Positions 17,841-25,353 of a stretch of 64,000 nucleotides of DNA are shown here, piece by piece. How positions within the stretch are numbered: position 1 is the stretch's first letter; each line of letters starts with the position of its first letter. The notes under the pieces were generated by a model, which saw only the letters and a program-made list of their open reading frames with translations, ran no database searches and was not told where the DNA came from. The DNA is from UBA3700 sp002372775 (GTDB taxonomy: Bacteria > Bacillota > Clostridia > Christensenellales > UBA3700), in contig CAMOIC010000002.1 of the NCBI GenBank assembly GCA_946615965.1, positions 28,975 to 92,974 on the forward strand, read 5' to 3'. The position numbers were made by a program, and so were the translations under genes.

Positions 17841-18936
17841 TTTTGTTACCTCCATAGTTTTGCATTAAATCAATAAATTGTTTAAACAAGTATTCTGAAT
17901 CTTCAGGACCTGCAGCTGACTCTGGGTGATATTGTATAGCGATAACATGATTCTTTGTATCTCTAATACCTTCTAATTCTCCATCAATTACATTAACGTG
18001 TGTTAATTCAAGTCCTGTTCCTTCTAATGAATTTTTATCTATAGCGAATGAGTGGTTTTGAGATGTAATCTCAATATGACCATTTAATAAGTTCTTAACT
18101 GGGTGATTTGCACCTCTATGTCCGAACTTCATCTTGTATGTTTTAGCACCATAAGCAAGGCCAATAATTTGGTGTCCTAAACAAATACCGAAGATTGGTA
18201 AAACACCTTTTGCTTTTCTTACAAGTTCAATAACTGGAGCTGCATCTTCTGGATCACCAGGACCATTTGATATAAATAATCCGTCTGGACTGAATGACAT
18301 AACTTGTTCAAATGTTGTTGTATATGGAACTACAACTACATTACAGCCAAATTGGTTGAATTTTCTTACGATATTCATCTTCATTCCGCAATCTACAGCA
18401 ACAACTGTATATTTTGGGTTAGCAGTTCTTGAGTACCAAACTTTCTTTGTTGAAACTCTTGATACTTGGTCATGTTCAAAACCGCGAGCATTGATTTCTT
18501 TTACTGCTTCTTCTGTTGGCTTATTGATATCGCATATCATACAAAGTTGTGAACCATTATCTCTAATAATTCTTGTTAATTTTCTTGTATCAATATTAGA
18601 TATACCAGCAGCATCAGCTTCATCCATTACATCACCTAATGATGATGTAGCTCTGAAGTTTGATGGTCTATCGTTATATTCTCTAACTACAAATCCACTC
18701 ATCTTAATAGACTTTGATTCATAGTCATCATCTGTAATACCATAGTTACCAATTAGAGGATAAGTTAAACATACTATTTGACCACAATATGATGGGTCTG
18801 AAAGTATTTCTTGATATCCGACCATTGAAGTATTAAAAACGATTTCAGCAATCTTATCTTTTTTGGATCCGAAACCTACTCCCTCGAATACCTCTCCATT
18901 TGCTAAAACAAGTTTACGATCTTTTACAACCTTCAT
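17833..18936 (-). CDS. carA: Carbamoyl-phosphate synthase small (glutaminase) subunit
   Basis: Class I glutamine amidotransferase supplying ammonia to CarB. The N-terminal domain starts MKVVKDRKLVLANGEVFEG. The C-terminal glutaminase has the nucleophile in IFGICLGHQIIGLAYG and the His/Glu pair in AIQYHPESAAG. The start at 18936 is chosen because AAGGAG lies 7 bp upstream; an upstream ATG at 18981 falls within the leader terminator hairpin. First gene of carAB, preceded by a PyrR-type attenuator. Confidence 0.97.
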   Translation of the reverse strand: MKVVKDRKLVLANGEVFEGVGFGSKKDKIAEIVFNTSMVGYQEILSDPSYCGQIVCLTYPLIGNYGITDDDYESKSIKMSGFVVREYNDRPSNFRATSSLGDVMDEADAAGISNIDTRKLTRIIRDNGSQLCMICDINKPTEEAVKEINARGFEHDQVSRVSTKKVWYSRTANPKYTVVAVDCGMKMNIVRKFNQFGCNVVVVPYTTTFEQVMSFSPDGLFISNGPGDPEDAAPVIELVRKAKGVLPIFGICLGHQIIGLAYGAKTYKMKFGHRGANHPVKNLLNGHIEITSQNHSFAIDKNSLEGTGLELTHVNVIDGELEGIRDTKNHVIAIQYHPESAAGPEDSEYLFKQFIDLMQNYGGNKNA

Positions 18937-18961
18937 TTTATTTCTCCTTGTCGCTTTAAAT

Positions 18962-18997
18962 AAAAATAGTTTTCCAGCCAAAAAGACTAGAAAACTA
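18962..18997 (-). terminator. Attenuator (leader terminator) of carAB
   Basis: Thirteen-bp stem TAGTTTTCCAGCC (18967-18979) / GACTAGAAAACTA (18985-18997), including G-U pairs, with a 5-nt loop. On the minus strand it is followed by TTTTT. It lies between the PyrR-binding hairpin and the carA ribosome binding site, so it is the regulated terminator of the leader. Confidence 0.9.
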
Positions 18998-19026
18998 GTA
19001 TAAACAATTTATATGAATATATTAAT

Positions 19027-19055
19027 TTCTTATTAGCCTCTCTGGACTATCTTAA
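19027..19055 (-). promoter_or_regulatory. PyrR-binding anti-antiterminator hairpin
   Basis: The minus strand reads AGTCCAGAGAGGCT (19035-19048), which matches the PyrR RNA-binding consensus, inside a stem with flanks TCTTTA and TAAGA. In Bacillota, UMP-bound PyrR stabilises this hairpin, prevents antiterminator formation and allows the downstream terminator to form. The pyrR gene is not in the window. Confidence 0.92.
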
Positions 19056-19070
19056 AGATTTAACATATAA

Positions 19071-19100
19071 ACTATATCACTTAGTTTTTTTCTTACGCAA
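19071..19100 (-). promoter_or_regulatory. carAB promoter
   Basis: Minus strand: TTGCGT (19095-19100), 18 bp, TATAGT (19071-19076) with an extended TG. Transcription would start near 19064, just before the PyrR hairpin, giving a leader of about 130 nt. Confidence 0.7.
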
Positions 19101-19138
19101 TAAAATTGAATAAGATTTTAAAATCTGTCGTAGATTTT

Positions 19139-19726
19139 TTATATTTCTTTTCTATCTTGAAGTGCACGTGTTAGTGTTACTTCATCTGTGTACTCAATAT
19201 CCGAGCCCATTGATACACCAGAAGCAAGTCTTGTAACCTTTACTCCAAGTGGTTTTATTAGTTTTGCAATATAAGCTGCTGTAACTTCTCCATCAACATC
19301 TGGATTAGTTGCAACGATAACTTCTTTAACACCATCAAGTCTTTTAATTAACTCTTTAATATGAATATCATCTGGTCCAATTCCTGCAAGAGGATTTAAA
19401 GTACCATGTAAAACATGGTAAACACCTTTATACTCTCTTGTCTTTTCAAATGCAGAAATATCCTTTGGGTCTTTTACAACACAGATAATAGATTTATCTC
19501 TTGTTGCGCAAATCTCGCATTCATCTTTATCTGTATAATTACCACAAGTTTTGCAATAATGAATCTTCTTTTTAGCATCAATCAAAGATTGAGCAAAAAG
19601 ATTAACATCTTCCTCACTCATGTTAATAATTGAATATGCGTAGCGTTGTGCTGTTTTGGAACCAACAGATGGCAATTTTGTAAATTGAGCTACTAAATTA
19701 TCTAAAGACTCGATTTGTGTTTGCAT
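19139..19726 (-). CDS. recR: Recombination mediator protein RecR
   Basis: Acts with RecO/RecF to load RecA at gaps. The N-terminal helix-hairpin-helix region is LPSVGSKTAQRYAYSII. The zinc finger is CKTCGNYTDKDECEIC. The Toprim domain contains ICVVKDPKDISAFEKT and VIVATNPDVDGEVTAAYIA. Length 195 aa is normal. It closes the dnaX-ybaB-recR operon, a widely conserved order in Bacillota. Confidence 0.97.
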   Translation of the reverse strand: MQTQIESLDNLVAQFTKLPSVGSKTAQRYAYSIINMSEEDVNLFAQSLIDAKKKIHYCKTCGNYTDKDECEICATRDKSIICVVKDPKDISAFEKTREYKGVYHVLHGTLNPLAGIGPDDIHIKELIKRLDGVKEVIVATNPDVDGEVTAAYIAKLIKPLGVKVTRLASGVSMGSDIEYTDEVTLTRALQDRKEI

Positions 19727-19727
19727 A

Positions 19728-20069
19728 TTAGAATCCTAAACCACCTAGGTTACCGAATTTACCCATTCTTTCGTTCTTTTCTATTTCAACTTGATCTTGA
19801 GCGTCATTGAATGCAGCCACAAGTAAATCTTCAAGCATTTCTACATCATCTGGATCAACAGCTTCCTTCTTAATAGAAATACCTGTTAACTTACCATCGC
19901 AAGTCATCTTAACTTCTACCATTCCAGATGCACTTCCTGTAACTTCTAATTCAGCAAGTTCTGCTTGAGCTTCTTGCATTTCTTGTTGCATCTTTTGTGC
20001 TTGTTTCATTAATTGTTGCATGCCGCCCATGCCACCACCGGCACCGCCTCTATATGGTCCAAATCCCAT
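19728..20069 (-). CDS. ybaB: YbaB/EbfC-family nucleoid-associated protein
   Basis: Small dimeric DNA-binding protein. It has a glycine-rich N-terminus (GGAGGGMGGMQQLMKQAQKM), the coiled QQEMQEAQAELAELEVTG segment, and the core VEVKMTCDGKLTGISIKKE. Length 113 aa is typical. It sits between dnaX (15 bp) and recR (1 bp), its usual neighbours. Confidence 0.95.
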   Translation of the reverse strand: MGFGPYRGGAGGGMGGMQQLMKQAQKMQQEMQEAQAELAELEVTGSASGMVEVKMTCDGKLTGISIKKEAVDPDDVEMLEDLLVAAFNDAQDQVEIEKNERMGKFGNLGGLGF

Positions 20070-20084
20070 TTTTGTATCTCCTTT

Positions 20085-21563
20085 TTAGAATAGATTTTTT
20101 ACTTTATCTAAATTTTCTTTTTTAATATCTACAATATGATTAATCTCAACTGACTTAATTTCCATGAAGTCCTTCTTAACAAATCTATTGAAGAAATCTT
20201 TATATTTAACAATTTCATTATATAGAGCATCATTATTAATATTTAATGTGAATACTCTATCTTTTAGTTCAATCTCATCCTTTTTAACTTTACTTGCTAT
20301 TGTATATTCAACAACAAATTTTGGATCTTGAGATAAAGATAACAATACAGCGCCCCATAATGTTTGAGCTGTAAGTTCTGTACCTTCTTCTAAGTTACTA
20401 CCTTGAACTGAACGTTTAAATGCTTCAAGCTCTAATACTCTCTTAATTACAGAATTAGTATCTATAGAAGATGACATATCACAAGCTTTAGCAATAGCTG
20501 TTTCAAGTACAACTTTAGATAAAGTTGAATATCTTAAAGTATTTTGTACTTCAGCCATAATTTCTGTTGCTCTTGTAATTCTATAGTTTGTTGCAGGAGC
20601 AGCAGCATCTTTAATCTTTTGGAATAATTCAAGTGGTAGTCCAAGCAAGTTCTTTGCATCTTGGCAATTCTTTGCAAATAGAAAGTTGTTTAACATCTTA
20701 GCTACATCATCAGCAAGAACATTTACGCTCTTACCCATATTAACTTGTCTATTTGCTAGCATAATTGCATTTTGAACATCACCTGAAATAATATAATCAC
20801 AAAGTTCTACAATAATATCTGGAGATGAAGCTCCTAATACTTCTAGAACATCGTTATACTCAATCTTTTTATCGCCACAGTATGAAACAACCATATCTGC
20901 TACAGACAATGCATCACGAACAGAACCATTACCAGCTTCTGCTATAGCGCTTGCAGCTTCTTGTTCATACTTAACTTTAATCTCATCAAAGATTGCACAA
21001 ATATGCTTTGTTAACTCTTCTTTTGAAATTAATCTAAAATCAAATCTTAAGCAACGAGATAAAATTGTTGCAGGAATCTTTTGCACTTCAGTTGTTGCTA
21101 AAATGAACACTACGTGTTCAGGTGGCTCCTCAAGTGTCTTTAAGAACGCATTGAAAGCAGCCTTTGTAAGCATATGAACTTCATCGACAATATATACTTT
21201 ATATTTGCCAACAGTTGGTGCAAATTTTGTTTTTTCTGTTAAATCTCTTATATCTTCTACAGAGTTATTTGAAGCAGCATCTAGTTCAATAATATCTAAA
21301 TTATTACTCTCAGATAATGCTTTACAATTCTTACATTCACAACATGGTGAACCATCCGCTTTTGGGTGAAGACAGTTTATTGCTTTTGCAAAAATCTTTG
21401 CAGTTGATGTCTTACCAGTACCACGAGTACCTGTAAATAAGTAAGCATGAGCAATTTGCCCAGACACTATAGCATTCTTTAGTGTTTGGCGAATATGTTG
21501 TTGCCCTATCATGGCATCAAATGTTTGTGGACGGAATCTTCTGTATAAAGATGTATAAGCCAT
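20085..21563 (-). CDS. dnaX: DNA polymerase III gamma/tau subunit
   Basis: Clamp-loader ATPase. Opening MAYTSLYRRFRPQTF, Walker A GTRGTGKTSTAKIF, zinc module C-x8-C-x2-C-x2-C within CLHPKADGSPCCECKNC, Walker B YIVDEVHMLT, and sensor ILATTEVQKIPATILSRC. At 492 aa the tau-specific C-terminal part is short. No A-rich slippery frameshift site is obvious. The gene leads dnaX-ybaB-recR. A perfect hairpin (21577-21606) lies in its leader, and the ribosome binding site is weak. Confidence 0.96.
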   Translation of the reverse strand: MAYTSLYRRFRPQTFDAMIGQQHIRQTLKNAIVSGQIAHAYLFTGTRGTGKTSTAKIFAKAINCLHPKADGSPCCECKNCKALSESNNLDIIELDAASNNSVEDIRDLTEKTKFAPTVGKYKVYIVDEVHMLTKAAFNAFLKTLEEPPEHVVFILATTEVQKIPATILSRCLRFDFRLISKEELTKHICAIFDEIKVKYEQEAASAIAEAGNGSVRDALSVADMVVSYCGDKKIEYNDVLEVLGASSPDIIVELCDYIISGDVQNAIMLANRQVNMGKSVNVLADDVAKMLNNFLFAKNCQDAKNLLGLPLELFQKIKDAAAPATNYRITRATEIMAEVQNTLRYSTLSKVVLETAIAKACDMSSSIDTNSVIKRVLELEAFKRSVQGSNLEEGTELTAQTLWGAVLLSLSQDPKFVVEYTIASKVKKDEIELKDRVFTLNINNDALYNEIVKYKDFFNRFVKKDFMEIKSVEINHIVDIKKENLDKVKNLF

Positions 21564-21576
21564 ATTTTACACTCAA

Positions 21577-21606
21577 TTTGCCGCTTAAGAAATCTTAAGC
21601 GGCAAA
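21577..21606. other. Perfect 13-bp inverted repeat between the GPH transporter and dnaX
   Basis: Arms TTTGCCGCTTAAG (21577-21589) and CTTAAGCGGCAAA (21594-21606) with a 4-nt loop. A T-rich tract follows only on the plus strand, where no gene ends. On the coding minus strand there is no U-tract, so it may be a stabilising 3' end for the transporter mRNA, a weak terminator, or a structure in the dnaX leader. Confidence 0.6.
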
Positions 21607-21636
21607 TATCCTTTTTTTGTTTTATTTTTTAAGGAA

Positions 21637-23193
21637 TTAATCTTCCTTCTTTTCTTCTACTGCAGTTTCTACTGGAGCAGCATCTACTGGAGCATCTACA
21701 ACAACATCATCTAAAACATTAGCAGCTTTTCTTGCAGCAACTCTAGCTACAGCTGCAGCTTGCTTCTTTTCATCGAAGTCATAGAATGCAAGAGGAATAG
21801 CACAAGCAGCCATTGAGATACCACAAGCAAGAGTTGTTACCATCCAAATGTTATCTTTAACTGTTTGTAATGTTTCAGCAAGTTCTTTTGATTCAGCTGT
21901 TAAAGCTTCACCTGCTTGAGCTGCAGCATAACCTGAAGCACCAAGTACTAATAATGTAACGAATGCTGTTAAAGCCATACCAATCTTTGAGATTAATGTT
22001 TGCATTGAATAGCAAATACCTTCAGCTCTCTTACCTGTCTTATCTTCTAAGTAGTCGATACTATCACCAATCATTGAGTAAGTTAAGATGTTACTAAATC
22101 CTGATGGAATACCAGCTAAGATAATAATTACATAGAATAAGATTTGAGAAAGATTATCTGTACCTGCACTCTTTAAACCAACAAAGTATAAAAGAACAAG
22201 TAATGCACCACCAATTACGTGTGACCATAAGAATAAGTTTCTCTTACCCATCTTTCTAGATAGATATGGTGTTAATAAAGTAGCAGCAAGACCGCCTGGA
22301 ACAACTAGCATAAAGATTAATGCTGCAAGTTGTGCATTGTTTAAGTTGACGTTTGCATAGTAGATAGCTGTTGTCATATAAATAGTTCTTAATGAACCAA
22401 CAACACCTACAGCAATCATAAGTAAAATAGGTTTATTCTTGAATAATAACTTAACGTTTTCACCAAGAGATGACTTTTCTTTATTTGGATCATAGAATCT
22501 TTCATTTGTATTCTTATAACCAATCCAGAATGTTGGTACAGCTAAAGCTACGGAAACTATAGCAATAATAATGTATGCAATTTGCATAGTATGCGTATAG
22601 TTTTCAGCACCTTTATCAAATGCACCTGTTACAACTGGAATTACTACTGAAACTAAACCAGAACCAACTGTGCAGAATAAACGAGCAACTGTAAGCATTG
22701 TATTTCTCTTATCTGTATCAGATGTCATTGAAGAAGCAAGTCCCCAATATGGAACGTCTACAGATGTATAAGCAATACCCCATAATAGATATACTACAGT
22801 AGCGTAAGCTAATTTTGCAGCTTCAGAACCTGGAATAGTTGTGAATAGTAAAATTGTGAATAAAGCGATTGGTATAGGTGACCATTTTAAGTATGGTCTC
22901 ATCTTACCACTCTTTGACTTTGTTGAATCTACGATTGTTCCCATGATTGGATCATTAAACGCATCGAACAATCTTGCGAATAAGAACATATATGCAAGAT
23001 ATGTAATACCACTATCTCCAATACCTGCAACGTCTGTCATGAATACCATGAAGAAAGTTGTAACAAGTTGGCAAATAATGTTTTGTCCAAGACCAGCAAT
23101 GGAATAAGAAATAACTTCTTTAGATTGCATTTCGCCTGGTCTATTTGGATCAGTACCAAGCATCTTATTTAATGCTTCTCCGATTTTTGACAT
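21637..23193 (-). CDS. GPH-family (MelB-like) sugar:cation symporter
   Basis: Twelve-helix transporter of the glycoside-pentoside-hexuronide family within the MFS. The N-terminal block YLAYMFLFARLFDAFNDPIMG, with the conserved Asp pair, and the following VDSTKSKSGKMRPYLKW are diagnostic. After the last helix comes an Ala/Val-rich then acidic tail (DDVVVDAPVDAAPVETAVEE), giving 518 aa against the usual ~450. Substrate cannot be told; galactosides or mannosides are plausible given galK/galT and beta-mannosidase in the window. It has its own promoter. Confidence 0.9.
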   Translation of the reverse strand: MSKIGEALNKMLGTDPNRPGEMQSKEVISYSIAGLGQNIICQLVTTFFMVFMTDVAGIGDSGITYLAYMFLFARLFDAFNDPIMGTIVDSTKSKSGKMRPYLKWSPIPIALFTILLFTTIPGSEAAKLAYATVVYLLWGIAYTSVDVPYWGLASSMTSDTDKRNTMLTVARLFCTVGSGLVSVVIPVVTGAFDKGAENYTHTMQIAYIIIAIVSVALAVPTFWIGYKNTNERFYDPNKEKSSLGENVKLLFKNKPILLMIAVGVVGSLRTIYMTTAIYYANVNLNNAQLAALIFMLVVPGGLAATLLTPYLSRKMGKRNLFLWSHVIGGALLVLLYFVGLKSAGTDNLSQILFYVIIILAGIPSGFSNILTYSMIGDSIDYLEDKTGKRAEGICYSMQTLISKIGMALTAFVTLLVLGASGYAAAQAGEALTAESKELAETLQTVKDNIWMVTTLACGISMAACAIPLAFYDFDEKKQAAAVARVAARKAANVLDDVVVDAPVDAAPVETAVEEKKED

Positions 23194-23225
23194 AATTAAC
23201 CTTCCTTATTTATTATTATATAAAT

Positions 23226-23254
23226 ATAATATCATACGATTTTTTTATATTCAA
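23226..23254 (-). promoter_or_regulatory. Promoter of the GPH transporter gene
   Basis: Minus strand: TTGAAT (23249-23254), 17 bp, TATTAT (23226-23231) with an extended TG. It sits in the 79-bp gap after nnr. Confidence 0.6.
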
Positions 23255-23272
23255 CATATTATTTTTTACTTA

Positions 23273-24730
23273 CTAGCCCAGTAAATGCTTGATTTCTTTA
23301 GCAACATCAGATGCAAGAACCCCATATTCTGTGTATTCTTCTTCAGCGCGTTTTGCTCCCTTAGCACATAAATACGCACCCATATAGCAAGATTTTATTA
23401 AATCCATGCCTTGAGAGGTAAAGCCAAGTATAACTCCAGACAATGTATCACCAGAGCCTCCCTTTGCTAAAGAAGGGCCTCCAAATGGCATAAAATATTT
23501 TTTTTCTTTATCGCAAATTATTGTTGTTGCGCCCTTTAAAAGAACTACTGCGTTTAATTCCTTTGCCAATTCTTGAGCACATGAAACAGGGTTTTCTAAT
23601 ACACTATTTACATCTATATTTGTAAGTCTTGAAAACTCTTTTGGATGAGGTGTTATGATAACCTTAGCCTTAGCATTTTTAATGATATCAACATCTCCAT
23701 TTAAAGAATTTAATCCATCTGCGTCTAATAAAACTGGACCATCAAAATTATTCAAAATATAAGATATTATCTTCTTATTTTCACTTGTATTTCCCATACC
23801 CATTCCAATAGCAAACGAAGATGCCATTTTTATAAGTTCATCTAATTCTTCTTTATTAAAAACAAGTTCTGCATCACTATCTTGCATTGGATAAATAGTA
23901 CTTTCAACAATAGATGCTCCTATAATATTTGCCATAGATTTTGGACAAGCAATTACATTTAATCCAGCCCCCATTCTTAATGCACAAAGTCCCATATTTG
24001 CAATCTTTATAGCACCATAATAATTCTTGAAACCGCCGATTATTACAGCTCTACCAAATGAACCTTTATTAACATTATTTAATCTATGAGGAAGTGTTAT
24101 ATCTTTATCTTCTAAAATGATTACATCATCTACTGTTTTATCTATTCCGATATCTTTTATAACAAGCTCACCACAATAGTCTTTACCATCATTTAAGTAA
24201 TGACCATATTTAGCAAATTGAATAGCAACTGTCTTATTTGCTTTTATAGAACATCTTGCTATTCCATTATCTCCATTTAATCCACTTGGAATATCTACAG
24301 ATACAATATATGCATTTGATTTATTTATATTCTCAATTACTTGCTTTACGTTATCTTTTACATCACCTTTAAAGCCAGTACCTAATATACAATCTACAAT
24401 AATATCTGCATTATAATCGCAATCTTTAATGTTAAAAACATTAAAATTATATTTTACTTGCTCATAAAAATAATTTGAGTCCTCAGATAATCTATTAGAT
24501 ATTAGATATAGTTTTGGAGCATATCCTAAATCTATCATTTCTTTAAATAAGGCAATTCCATCACCGCCATTATTTCCAGAACCAGATATAATATAAACCT
24601 TTTTAGATAAATCTAATTCTTCAAGAACGCTATGTGCTGCTCTTTTCATAAGCTCAATAGAAGGCGTTTTGTTTTCTATTGTATTTCTATCTGCATTTCT
24701 CATATTTTCAACAGAATAAACATCAATCAT
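23273..24730 (-). CDS. nnr: Bifunctional NAD(P)H-hydrate epimerase / ADP-dependent hydrate dehydratase
   Basis: Repairs damaged NAD(P)H hydrates. The N-terminal YjeF_N epimerase domain (residues 1-~205) has IISGSGNNGGDGIALFKEM and IVDCILGTGFKGD. The C-terminal ribokinase-like dehydratase has AVIIGGFKNYYGA, IITPHPKEFSRL and the catalytic GGSGDTLSGVILG. Length 485 aa is typical of the fused form. Its start overlaps the end of recX by 8 bp. Confidence 0.95.
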   Translation of the reverse strand: MIDVYSVENMRNADRNTIENKTPSIELMKRAAHSVLEELDLSKKVYIISGSGNNGGDGIALFKEMIDLGYAPKLYLISNRLSEDSNYFYEQVKYNFNVFNIKDCDYNADIIVDCILGTGFKGDVKDNVKQVIENINKSNAYIVSVDIPSGLNGDNGIARCSIKANKTVAIQFAKYGHYLNDGKDYCGELVIKDIGIDKTVDDVIILEDKDITLPHRLNNVNKGSFGRAVIIGGFKNYYGAIKIANMGLCALRMGAGLNVIACPKSMANIIGASIVESTIYPMQDSDAELVFNKEELDELIKMASSFAIGMGMGNTSENKKIISYILNNFDGPVLLDADGLNSLNGDVDIIKNAKAKVIITPHPKEFSRLTNIDVNSVLENPVSCAQELAKELNAVVLLKGATTIICDKEKKYFMPFGGPSLAKGGSGDTLSGVILGFTSQGMDLIKSCYMGAYLCAKGAKRAEEEYTEYGVLASDVAKEIKHLLG

Positions 24731-25352
24731 TTTCTTTAGCCTCCATCTTAATTTTATCTAGAGCTGCTTTAATATCGTCATATTCATATCCGCGATATTG
24801 CAAAAATCTTGCTATTGAAGCACAAACTTTAGGATCATCCAAATCTTTATTTAATGCTCTTTTTCTTGCAAGAATTAAGCAACCATCTTCGTTATTCTCA
24901 TCATAATCTGCAAGAGCTAAATCTATATACTCTTGTTTAATACCCTTTAGTTTTAATTCTTGAGCAAGTCTAATTTTTCCTTTTACTTTTCTATTTTGGA
25001 ACACATAAGCTTGCGCATATTTTTTATCATCAATATAACCATATTCTTCACACTTTTGAATACAATAATCTACCACAGCTTTTGTGTATTTTTTCTCATA
25101 TAATTTCTTTATTAATTGCTTTTTTGTAGGCACATAAGAGCATACATATTCAACAGACCAAGAAAAAGCTGCATCTTTGTCTGATTCAAAAGCAAGTTCT
25201 AATAATTCTTGCTCTGTAATCTCTTTTCCAACAAAAATATAGTTTTTTAGAACAACAAATTTAGATAACGAACAACAATATTCGCCATCTAAATATAGAT
25301 TGCATCTATCTTGATTTTTTACTTGGGCTTGAATCTTTGTAATTTCTGACAT
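24723..25352 (-). CDS. recX: Regulatory protein RecX
   Basis: Modulator of RecA filaments. Three-helix RecX repeats are visible: FSWSVEYVCSYVPTKKQLIKKL, the segment YCIQKCEEYGYIDDKKYAQA, and SIARFLQYRGYEYDDIKAALD at the C-terminus. Length 209 aa fits the Bacillota form. It lies 1 bp after purL and overlaps nnr, giving purL-recX-nnr. recA is not in the window. Confidence 0.9.
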   Translation of the reverse strand: MSEITKIQAQVKNQDRCNLYLDGEYCCSLSKFVVLKNYIFVGKEITEQELLELAFESDKDAAFSWSVEYVCSYVPTKKQLIKKLYEKKYTKAVVDYCIQKCEEYGYIDDKKYAQAYVFQNRKVKGKIRLAQELKLKGIKQEYIDLALADYDENNEDGCLILARKRALNKDLDDPKVCASIARFLQYRGYEYDDIKAALDKIKMEAKEND

Positions 25353-25353
25353 T

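Noticed and set aside
17841..17855. Upstream ATG of carB
   Set aside because: It is part of the ribosome binding site for the ATG at 17840, which starts the conserved protein.
18937..18981. Upstream start of carA
   Set aside because: It falls in the attenuator hairpin; AAGGAG sits 7 bp before the ATG at 18936.
20085..21563. Programmed frameshift in dnaX
   Set aside because: No A-rich slippery heptamer with a following hairpin was recognised in the gene.
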